Assembly (NCBI GenBank): GCA_944358825.1
Contig: CALVSA010000010.1
Coordinates: 1 to 38,421, forward strand
Origin: an uncultured Bacilli bacterium
Lineage (GTDB): Bacteria > Bacillota_I > Bacilli_A > RF39 > UBA660
Reading direction: 5' to 3'
DNA length: 38,421 nt
The position numbers and the translations under genes are program-made. The notes beneath the pieces are model-generated. The model did not search any database. It was not told where the DNA came from and saw only the letters and a list, made by a program, of their open reading frames with translations. Shown piece after piece: positions 32,024 to 38,421 of this stretch (its first letter is position 1; each line of letters begins with the position of its first letter).

Positions 32024-33131
32024 TTATCATCATCCTTAACTTTTTTAAAACATCTAACAAATTGTTACAAACAACCAAACGCAAATTCTCTAACTGCTCT
32101 AAATTCTGATAATTAATATCACCATGAACATGAATACTATAAATTATATTATTATTAAGACAATATAATGATAATTTTTTAACTAACCACAAATATTTAT
32201 ATATATTAAATTTAATATCCAAATCATCAAAAAAACTAGAATTCAAAACCTCATTTAATGTATATAAATTCTTATTATTATACATCCTAACTAAATTAAG
32301 AGTATTATAAATATTAGCAAACATATCCTGTTGATAAACTCTTTTGATAACAGAAATATCATTATTTAATTTAACATCTTTCTTAATATTCTTTCTAACA
32401 TTTTCAATTAAATCAATTAATCTATTTCTATCTTCAAATTTAATAAGCTTACTATAATTATCATTAAACCTTTTCTCATTTAAAACAACATAAAAATTAT
32501 GTGCCCATTCCCTATTTTCATTTAAAATCTCTCTAATAATATATTTATTAAACGCCTTATATGATTTACTATTATTATATTGCAAAAAAAATCTCTTTTT
32601 AGTATTCTCATAAAATGAATAAGATATATAATTAGCATCATCTTTATATAACCTAACAGTTAAAGGATTAGCATTAGAATTAAATTTCTTATTTAATTTA
32701 GTAGTAATAACAGAATGAATATTATTACGCTTAATACCTAACACATAAGATACAATATAAAAATACATCTCTTCATACTTATAAATAAACCTCTTAAAAA
32801 CATCACTATATAAAAAGTGAATATCAACATCACTATTAATTTTATTTGAAAAACGAGCAAAACTACCAGTAACAAAAATAGACACAGAAAAAAGTTTAAA
32901 AACTCTAAATTCAGCCGCTAATTCTTTTAAAAACATTTTAACCAAAAAATTATGCCTATTAATAAAGTCAACTTCTTTATCATAAGAAAAGTCTAAATCA
33001 TCTTCACATCTAAATTCATCTAACTGATAATGATATTTTAAATAGTATTTATTAGCCAAATAATTTAGTTTTTTCCATTCATAATTATTAAATTTAATAT
33101 CCAAAACATCTACATTATAGTCCTTAAACAT
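32016..33131 (-). CDS. Polymerase-beta-superfamily (MNT/GlnD-like) nucleotidyltransferase
   Basis: The 371-residue protein carries the nucleotidyltransferase signature VTGSFARFSNKINSDVDIHF, with Gly89-Ser90 and metal ligands Asp101 and Asp103 in the hG[GS]x(9-13)DhD pattern. The rest is helical and basic, with many Tyr/Asn/Lys. Relatives transfer UMP or AMP to proteins or act on RNA or small molecules. AAGAGGT precedes the ATG and the gene overlaps the synthetase-like gene by 8 bases. The pairing suggests that both act on one substrate, possibly tRNA, but that is inference. Confidence 0.7.
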   Translation of the reverse strand: MFKDYNVDVLDIKFNNYEWKKLNYLANKYYLKYHYQLDEFRCEDDLDFSYDKEVDFINRHNFLVKMFLKELAAEFRVFKLFSVSIFVTGSFARFSNKINSDVDIHFLYSDVFKRFIYKYEEMYFYIVSYVLGIKRNNIHSVITTKLNKKFNSNANPLTVRLYKDDANYISYSFYENTKKRFFLQYNNSKSYKAFNKYIIREILNENREWAHNFYVVLNEKRFNDNYSKLIKFEDRNRLIDLIENVRKNIKKDVKLNNDISVIKRVYQQDMFANIYNTLNLVRMYNNKNLYTLNEVLNSSFFDDLDIKFNIYKYLWLVKKLSLYCLNNNIIYSIHVHGDINYQNLEQLENLRLVVCNNLLDVLKKLRMMINE

Positions 33132-33133
33132 AA

Positions 33134-33541
33134 TTACCTCTTATAAGCAATTAATAGCTCTTTTTTACGTGCATCTAACTGTTCTTTATCACTAGATTCC
33201 ATTAAATAATTAACAAGTTCACAACGATATTTCTTCAAATTTTTAATATACTCATTATTATTTTTAAACTCATATCGAAAATAAATAATATTAGAAATAG
33301 TATTAATTCCAACTAACCCTCCAAAAAGAATTGAAATAAATAAAACTTTATCAGCAGTAACACCAATTAGCAATGCACAAGCAGAAATGTTTAACAATGG
33401 CCTAATTAACAAAAGCATTCTCTTTTGTCTTGCAATACGCAGTTCATCTTTCAACTGAGCATTAACAAATTTTAAAGATTCCTCTCTACTAATAACTAAT
33501 TTTTGACTAGAGTTTTTTTTGAAAAAATTATCATTAATCAT
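33134..33541 (-). CDS. Small two-helix membrane protein, first gene of the pyk operon
   Basis: From ATG 33541 (AGGAGGGG 5 bases upstream; a GTG at 33565 would lie before that site) the protein has 135 residues. A basic, coiled N-terminal part is followed by two hydrophobic segments at about 44-62 and 64-82 and a charged C-terminal coiled coil (about 88-135). I recognise no family. It heads the operon and has a perfect promoter. Two bases separate it from the nucleotidyltransferase gene. Confidence 0.7.
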   Translation of the reverse strand: MINDNFFKKNSSQKLVISREESLKFVNAQLKDELRIARQKRMLLLIRPLLNISACALLIGVTADKVLFISILFGGLVGINTISNIIYFRYEFKNNNEYIKNLKKYRCELVNYLMESSDKEQLDARKKELLIAYKR

Positions 33542-33607
33542 CAATACCCCTCCTATTCTATTCACTTTTCACAACAATTAAATAAATTATTACTCAATTG
33601 GTTACGT

Positions 33608-33636
33608 ATTATAATATATTTAACTTTTTTTGTCAA
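33608..33636 (-). promoter_or_regulatory. Consensus promoter of the five-gene pyk operon
   Basis: TTGACA (33636-33631), exactly 17 bases, TATAAT (33613-33608) on the minus strand: a perfect sigma-A promoter, implying strong expression of all five genes down to pyk. Confidence 0.85.
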
Positions 33637-33662
33637 GTTGCTTAAAATTTTTGTTTTAAAAA

Positions 33663-33681
33663 AGCGTAAGAAAATTACGCT
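33663..33681 (-). terminator. Terminator of ftsEX
   Basis: AGCGTAA/TTACGCT arms with a 5-base loop, then six T on the minus strand. The ftsX stop overlaps the first arm. Confidence 0.8.
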
Positions 33682-34582
33682 AAATTTTTAGATACTTTTT
33701 AACAGCTCTATAACTTCCAAACATACCAACTAACATACCAATTATAAGTAAAATAACAGAAATAATGTATACAAATGGAACAGGAGAAATTATTTGAGCC
33801 AAATTAGAAGAGAACAACATACCACCAAAATAATCATATAAAGTAGTATAACCATAAATAGTAACAATAATTGGTATAATTGAGCCAATGCCTCCTAAAA
33901 ACAATCCTTCAATAATAAACGGAATCTTAATAGAAATATTAGAAGCACCAACTAATCTCATAATCTCAATTTCTGTTTTTCTTGCAAATATCGCAAGCTT
34001 AATAGTATTGGCAATCAAAAATGCAGTAACAACTATTAATGCAATAACAGCACCAATACAAACTTTATCAATAACCTCAAATACTGGAAGTATCTGATTA
34101 ATCATATCCTCACCATAATTAATAGTATCGATTTTATCCATTTTTTCAATTTCATTTGCTGTATCATGAATTTTCTCAATATCTTTAACTTTAATCATAT
34201 AACTATCAAGTAATGGATTAGTCTCATCAGTCCATTCTTGAGTTACAGTATTAAAAGTAGAATCACTCTCTGCTAACTCACTAGCAGACTCTTCTTTTGA
34301 TTTGAAAGTTACTTCTTCAACATTACTAATCTTTTTTATTTCTTCCCCTATTTGTTTTACTTCATCTTCAGTAGCGCCATTATCAATAAATACAATCATA
34401 GTAACATCTTGCTTAATTTTAGAAGCAATCTCTTCAACGTTATATGAAATAACAATTGATAATGCTACTACTATTAACGTAATAGTAATACAAGAAATAG
34501 AGGCAAGTGAAAGGGAAAAATTTCTAACTAAACTCTTCGCAGCATCGCGAAAATATCTTTTAACAGTTCTAATACCTTTCAT
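33680..34582 (-). CDS. ftsX: Cell division protein FtsX
   Basis: The membrane half of the FtsEX complex, which activates peptidoglycan hydrolases during division or elongation. There are 300 residues with four membrane helices, at about 20-42, 173-195, 223-243 and 270-290. The large extracellular loop (about 43-170) has the ECD fold (VTMIVFIDNGATEDEVKQIG). The C-terminal half is the FtsX permease domain (EIEIMRLVGASNISIKIPFI). It overlaps ftsE by 14 bases, so the two are translated together. Confidence 0.94.
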   Translation of the reverse strand: MKGIRTVKRYFRDAAKSLVRNFSLSLASISCITITLIVVALSIVISYNVEEIASKIKQDVTMIVFIDNGATEDEVKQIGEEIKKISNVEEVTFKSKEESASELAESDSTFNTVTQEWTDETNPLLDSYMIKVKDIEKIHDTANEIEKMDKIDTINYGEDMINQILPVFEVIDKVCIGAVIALIVVTAFLIANTIKLAIFARKTEIEIMRLVGASNISIKIPFIIEGLFLGGIGSIIPIIVTIYGYTTLYDYFGGMLFSSNLAQIISPVPFVYIISVILLIIGMLVGMFGSYRAVKKYLKI

Positions 34583-35264
34583 TTACATATTGTCCTTTCT
34601 CATAATCTTTTACTAATTTTCCCTCACTTATAACAATAACTCTCTTCTTCATACGATTAACAATTTCTCGATCATGAGTCGCCATAATAATAGTAGTACC
34701 CATATTGTTAATCTGCTCTAACACTTGCATAATCTCCATGCTAGTATCAGGATCCAAATTACCAGTAGGCTCATCACAAATTAATAATTTTGGCTTATTT
34801 ACAATTGCCCTAGCAATAACAACTCTTTGTTGTTCTCCTCCTGATAATTGACTAGGATACTGTCTTACTTTATTTTTAAGTCCAACTAACTCTAATACTT
34901 GCATAACTCGACGATATATTTCTTTCTTATCGCACGCAAAAACTTCAAGAGCAAAAGCAACATTCTCATAAACAGTTAATTTTGGAAGCAACTTAAAATC
35001 TTGAAAGACAACACCAAGTTTTCTTCTTAATATATACACTTTTCTATTTTTTAACTTTGCAACATTAATACCACCAATAATTATCTCACCTTTATCAGGC
35101 TTTTCCTCACGATATAACATTTTTATTAAACTACTCTTACCAGAGCCAGATGCACCAATTACAAAAACAAATTCGCCTTTTTTAATACTTAAATTAAAAT
35201 CATATAAAGCAACAACTCCATTTTTATAAGTCTTTTGAACATCGGCAATTCTAATTAATTCCAT
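34569..35264 (-). CDS. ftsE: Cell division ATP-binding protein FtsE
   Basis: The ABC ATPase partner of FtsX. Walker A is [10 protein letters not shown] (about 37-46), the Q-loop [11 protein letters not shown] follows, the ABC signature [16 protein letters not shown] lies at about 139-154, and Walker B is [12 protein letters not shown]. The H-loop is MATHDREIV. The 231 residues match the family. AAAGGTGGT precedes the ATG. Up to three extended -10 sites lie upstream. Confidence 0.96.
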   Translation of the reverse strand: MELIRIADVQKTYKNGVVALYDFNLSIKKGEFVFVIGASGSGKSSLIKMLYREEKPDKGEIIIGGINVAKLKNRKVYILRRKLGVVFQDFKLLPKLTVYENVAFALEVFACDKKEIYRRVMQVLELVGLKNKVRQYPSQLSGGEQQRVVIARAIVNKPKLLICDEPTGNLDPDTSMEIMQVLEQINNMGTTIIMATHDREIVNRMKKRVIVISEGKLVKDYEKGQYVNERY

Positions 35265-35292
35265 CTATATTACCACCTTTAATTCAAACATC

Positions 35293-35381
35293 ATTATAAC
35301 ATTCATTATAACATATTAATAAATATTTTACTATAAAATTAATAACATTTATAACATTTTACATGCATAAATATTATAACA
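35293..35381 (-). promoter_or_regulatory. Cluster of three extended -10 elements upstream of ftsE
   Basis: The nonamer TGTTATAAT occurs three times on the minus strand (35381-35373, 35313-35305, 35301-35293), two of them only 12 bases apart. None has a good -35. This may be a multi-start promoter region of ftsEX. Confidence 0.5.
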
Positions 35382-35412
35382 AATTTTTCTAAATTTTAAA
35401 ATAGAAAAAAAT

Positions 35413-35437
35413 GGTAAAATAAATTTTATATTTCACC
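35413..35437 (-). terminator. Terminator of the prfB-yitT-yitT operon
   Basis: GGTGAAAT and ATTTTACC arms (one G-U pair in RNA) are followed by seven T on the minus strand (35411-35405). The stop of the second YitT gene lies in the loop. Confidence 0.65.
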
Positions 35438-36283
35438 ATCCATAACAACATTTTTCCCATTTGATACTTCATAAGTATCTGTAATTAAGAAAAATGCATC
35501 ATCATCCAAAGTTTGAACTGCTTCTTTTAAAATAAAATATTCTTTCGTTGGAATAACAGTCATTAAAAGCTTTTTATTATTATTAGTGTAACCTCCTTTT
35601 GCACTTATTTCCGTTACCGTATGAGACAATTTATTAATAACTAACTCTTTTACTTCACTTTCCTTATCAGTAACTATATAAAAAGTTTTTGCCCTTGATA
35701 CTCCAATAATTACATGATCAGTAATATAAGAAGAAATACATAAAGCAATAACAGCATAAAGTGCATTAGTAAGACCAAACACATACGTTCCTAAAAGTAA
35801 AATAGATAAATTAATAAATAAAAGCGACTTTCCATAAGAAATATTAAAATATTTATTAAACAATTGATATAAAATATTAAAACCACCTATTGTAAAACCA
35901 CTTCGCATCATTAACCCAGTAGCAACACCGATAGTAATTCCTCCATATATAACAACTAATAACATACTAGACAAATTAATATTTAACATCGCAACAAGAT
36001 TTTCTGTAAGCGCTAAGAAGGTTGGATAAATTAAAGTCCCAATAATATTTTTAAAAGTAATATCAAATCCCATATAAATAAAACTAACAAGTAGTAAAAG
36101 ACCAGAAACAATTGCCACAAAAGTACTTGGAGAAATACCAATCCACTCTCTAAAAACCAAAGATAATCCTGTGGTTCCACTTATAACAACATTATAAGGA
36201 GAATAAAATAAATTAAAACCTAAAGCATACAAAAAAGCAGCCACAATAAACATAAAATAATTTTTCATTAATACTTTGCCCAT
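35426..36283 (-). CDS. YitT-family membrane protein (second of a tandem pair)
   Basis: Start at ATG 36283, with AAGGGG 7 bases upstream and formed partly by the end of the preceding gene; the protein has 285 residues. Five to six hydrophobic helices form the YitT membrane domain (residues 1-190), and the cytoplasmic DUF2179 domain follows (about 200-285; FYIVTDKESEVKELVINKLS). The function of YitT proteins is not established; some are put forward as transporters. Its sequence resembles its neighbour throughout (GTTGLSLVFR, GGFNILYQLFNKYF), which shows gene duplication. Confidence 0.88.
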   Translation of the reverse strand: MGKVLMKNYFMFIVAAFLYALGFNLFYSPYNVVISGTTGLSLVFREWIGISPSTFVAIVSGLLLLVSFIYMGFDITFKNIIGTLIYPTFLALTENLVAMLNINLSSMLLVVIYGGITIGVATGLMMRSGFTIGGFNILYQLFNKYFNISYGKSLLFINLSILLLGTYVFGLTNALYAVIALCISSYITDHVIIGVSRAKTFYIVTDKESEVKELVINKLSHTVTEISAKGGYTNNNKKLLMTVIPTKEYFILKEAVQTLDDDAFFLITDTYEVSNGKNVVMDGEI

Positions 36284-36284
36284 A

Positions 36285-37169
36285 TTATTTCCCCTTACTA
36301 CTAACCTCATATGCATCGCATACTAAAAAGAAGACATCAGGATCAATCGTTTGTAACCCTTCCTTAACAGTAAAATACATTCTAGTGGGAACTACAGCAA
36401 GTAATAGATTATGACGATCTTGAGAAAATCCACCTTTAGAATTAATAAGAGTAACACCACCATTTACAATAGACAGCAAAAATTCACGGGCTTCTTTTTC
36501 TTTATCGGTAATAACATAAAAAGCTTTGCTTTGTGAAATACCTAGTATTACTTTATCAGTAATAACACTAATTATGTATAAAACAATAAATCCATATAAA
36601 ACAATTTCAACACTAAATACAGTAATAGCCGATAAAACTACTAATCCATCAACCATCATCATAGCTTTTCCCATACTAACTTTAAAATATTTAACCAAAA
36701 TCTGATTCAAAATATCAGTACCACCAGTAGTAAAACCAGTCTTAAAGATAATACCATAACCAATTCCTGTTAAAACTGCACCAAATATAGCAATAACTAT
36801 TAACTCTAATCCTCTTAAATCTATATATGGAACAAAAACTTTTGTCAAACTAACAAAAACAGGAAATAATAACGATCCAACAACAGAATTTTTAGTTTTT
36901 GCAAAACCTAACAAAAAATAACTAACGATTAATAAAATTATATTACATACCAAAATAAAGATTGAAGGATTAACACCAAACTGATTTAAAATAATAGACA
37001 CACCACTTATACCAAAACAAACAATATTATATTGTAAAAAGAAAACATTAAAAGAAAAAGCAACAATAAAACAACCAACAAATAATAAGGCATATCTTTC
37101 TATCAAATTCTTTTTATCTATTTTTCTTAAAACATCTTCCACCCTTTTTCTTCTTAACCACTTAAACAA
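36285..37169 (-). CDS. YitT-family membrane protein (first of a tandem pair)
   Basis: This 294-residue paralogue of the next gene has a membrane domain at about 25-205 and a C-terminal DUF2179 domain (FYVITDKEKEAREFLLS). Typical YitT segments GISGVSIILNQFG and TTGGTDILNQILVKYFK are seen. The start codon is TTG at 37169: AAGGAGG lies 8 bases upstream and overlaps the prfB stop. The second YitT starts one base after its stop. A heteromeric complex of the two is possible. Confidence 0.88.
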   Translation of the reverse strand: MFKWLRRKRVEDVLRKIDKKNLIERYALLFVGCFIVAFSFNVFFLQYNIVCFGISGVSIILNQFGVNPSIFILVCNIILLIVSYFLLGFAKTKNSVVGSLLFPVFVSLTKVFVPYIDLRGLELIVIAIFGAVLTGIGYGIIFKTGFTTGGTDILNQILVKYFKVSMGKAMMMVDGLVVLSAITVFSVEIVLYGFIVLYIISVITDKVILGISQSKAFYVITDKEKEAREFLLSIVNGGVTLINSKGGFSQDRHNLLLAVVPTRMYFTVKEGLQTIDPDVFFLVCDAYEVSSKGK

Positions 37170-37174
37170 AACAA

Positions 37175-38252
37175 CTACCTCCTTAATCCAGCCATAATCA
37201 TCTCATCAATCTCACCATCTAAAATAGCATCTACATTAGAAGTCTCATATCCACTTTCATTATCTTTTACTAATGTATATGGACACATTACATAACTTCT
37301 TTTAGCAGAACCAAAACCAATTGTCATTTGTCCCTCTTTTAAATTATCAATTTTATCTTTTTGCAACTCTAACTCCAACAAATATAATTTACTCTTTAAA
37401 ATTTCTAATGCTTTTTGCTTATTTTGAATTTGGCTACGCTCATTTTGACAAGTTACAACAATAGAAGTTGGTATATGAGTAATCCTAACAGCACTATCAG
37501 TAGTATTGACACTTTGTCCACCTGCACCACTACTACGATAAACATCTATCTTTAAATCACTATCTTTTATTTCTATATTAATCTCTTCATTAATTTCTGG
37601 AACAACCTCCACAGACGCAAAAGAAGTATGACGTCTTTTATTACTATCAAAAGGACTTATTCTAACTAACCTATGAACTCCCTTCTCATGTTTCAAATAA
37701 CCATAAGCATAAAGTCCACTTACCTTTAACATAACACTTTTAATTCCTACTTCTTCACCTGGTTGCATAGATAATAATTCTACTTTGTAATTTTTCTTTT
37801 TTAAATAACGCTCATACATTCTTTCCAACATTAAAGCCCAATCACAACTCTCTGTACCACCAGCACCAGCATGAATTTCTAAAAGACAATTATTCTTATC
37901 ATAATCACAAGACAAATAAGTAAGCAAACTAATCTCTTCTAATTTAGAAGAGAGTTTATCATATTCTAAAGACAATAAACTAATAATTTCTTCATCATCT
38001 TCTAGTAAAGATATATTATCATCAAGTTCTTTTTTCAAATCCACTAAAGGATTAATAATATTTTTTAAATCACTAACTTCTCTAATTACTTCATTAGCTT
38101 TATCTTTATTGTCCCAAAAAGTTATATCATTCATACTTAATTCTAGCTCATTTAATTTTCTTATTTTCGTATCTAAGTCAAAGAGACCTCCAAATATCAT
38201 TAACCTCAACTTCTAAATCTAAATATTTTTTCTTAAGTTCTCTAAACTCCAT
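37175..38252 (-). CDS. prfB: Peptide chain release factor 2, made by programmed +1 frameshift
   Basis: RF2 ends translation at UGA and UAA. The gene starts at ATG 38252 and reads 24 codons (MEFRELKKKYLDLEVEVNDI...WRSL) to an in-frame TGA at 38180-38178. A +1 shift at CTT continues with GAC TTA (DLDTKI...) for 334 more residues, giving 358. The SPF anticodon-like tripeptide lies at residues 199-201 (RISPFDSN) and the catalytic GGQ at 244-246 (SSGAGGQSVN). A reading that starts only at 38209 misses the true N-terminus. The presence of RF2 shows that UGA is a stop codon. YitT follows after 5 bases. Confidence 0.95.
38177..38192 (-). promoter_or_regulatory. prfB autoregulatory frameshift site
   Basis: The minus strand reads GGAGGTCTCTTTGAC: a Shine-Dalgarno-like GGAGG, three bases, then the slippery CTT before TGA and C. 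When RF2 is scarce the ribosome slips +1 on CTT. This is the classic bacterial arrangement, with slightly shorter SD-like sequence than in E. coli. Confidence 0.93.
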
Positions 38253-38272
38253 AATACCACATCCCTATTATA

Positions 38273-38300
38273 ATTATACATAATTTTTACATAAAAGCAA
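38273..38300 (-). promoter_or_regulatory. Promoter of prfB
   Basis: TTGCTT (38300-38295), 16-base spacer, TATAAT (38278-38273) on the minus strand; a second TATAAT overlaps just downstream (38272-38267). Confidence 0.6.
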
Positions 38301-38326
38301 TTAATAATTTAAAGTTTAGGACAAAA

Positions 38327-38348
38327 GAAACAAAATAAATTTTATTTC
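38327..38348 (-). terminator. Terminator of the transcript entering from beyond the window edge
   Basis: GAAATAAAAT and ATTTTGTTTC form a 10-bp stem (one T-G pair) with a T-rich tail on the minus strand. It closes the structured segment at 38349-38421. Confidence 0.55.
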
Positions 38349-38421
38349 TTCCTTGTCGTTACCTCCAAGGTTTCCTACTTCATAGATAGTCTCTGACTAG
38401 TCTCCATAGGCTTAAATTCCG
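38349..38421 (-). ncRNA. Structured RNA end, possibly the right end / omega-RNA of an IS200/IS605-type tnpB element
   Basis: The minus strand holds a compact fold. CCTA (38410-38407) pairs with TAGG (38377-38374) around a hairpin TAGTC-AGA-GACTA (38399-38387), and a second hairpin CCTTG/CAAGG (38370-38366, 38355-38351) follows, then a terminator. The linker GAAGTAGGAAACC resembles the GAAGCAGGGAACC-type segment that ends guide RNAs of TnpB elements. The tnpB gene itself would lie beyond the window, so the assignment rests on this likeness from memory. It could instead be another structured RNA. Confidence 0.4.

Noticed and set aside
33888-34616. Plus-strand ORFs opposite ftsX
   Set aside because: They are antisense frames of a clear ftsX gene without ribosome sites or family likeness.
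35293-35381. The repeated TGTTATAAT elements as a CRISPR or iteron array
   Set aside because: Units are 9 bases, irregularly spaced and match an extended -10 promoter element; no spacers or longer repeats.

Overview
The window is very AT-rich, Gram-positive-type bacterial DNA. Strong AGGAGG/GGTGA ribosome sites and TTGACA-N17-TATAAT promoters are common, and the gene set includes GatCAB, DnaB/DnaI, DnaE, FtsEX, ClpP and YitT. The genetic code is the standard bacterial one: tryptophan is TGG, TGA is used as a stop (for example at the end of dnaI), and release factor 2 is encoded. Code-4 mycoplasmas are therefore excluded. SipW/TasA-like surface proteins together with a short DnaE and a mycoplasma-like GatA motif suggest an uncultured gut Bacilli/Tenericutes lineage (RF39-like); this placement is inference. 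Both ends of the window look like repeat or mobile-element sequence, so it may be a whole contig broken at repeats.

Layout. 96-4754 (minus): DUF951, AbgT transporter, YchF GTPase and oligoendopeptidase F, with a good promoter in front. 4773-8681: a C-terminal reverse transcriptase remnant, a complete IS4-type insertion sequence, and a 683-aa anchored surface protein whose C-terminus carries a codon signature of adenine mutagenesis. I read these as the ruins of a diversity-generating retroelement (DGR). 8755-9569: a small leader-like ORF with a terminator hairpin, then clpP. 9573-16816: a large unknown protein, gatCAB, an XRE regulator with a small membrane protein, and a helix-hairpin-helix protein. 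16903-18415 (plus): an rRNA-type methyltransferase and an RluA-family pseudouridine synthase. 18407-23824 (minus): a replication operon dnaB-dnaI-(small membrane protein)-dnaE. 23880-26012: a second TasA-like surface protein broken by one stop codon, preceded by a second copy of the small-ORF-plus-hairpin module, and a CPBP protease. 26040-28880: a nucleotidyltransferase, an arylsulfotransferase-like protein and a DUF6512 membrane protein. 28877-33541 (minus): a tightly overlapping operon of a small membrane protein, a polymerase-beta-type nucleotidyltransferase, a degenerate class Ia aminoacyl-tRNA-synthetase-like protein, an S51 peptidase-like protein and pyruvate kinase. 33680-38252 (minus): prfB with its programmed frameshift, two tandem YitT proteins, and ftsE-ftsX. 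38327-38421: a structured RNA-like end resembling the right end of an IS200/IS605 element.

Most genes are housekeeping. The accessory interest lies in four places: the decayed DGR and the IS that sits in it; the repeated promoter-small ORF-terminator-surface protein arrangement; the operon with the synthetase-like protein; and the large unknown protein at 9573-12086. I saw no tRNA or rRNA genes and no CRISPR array.
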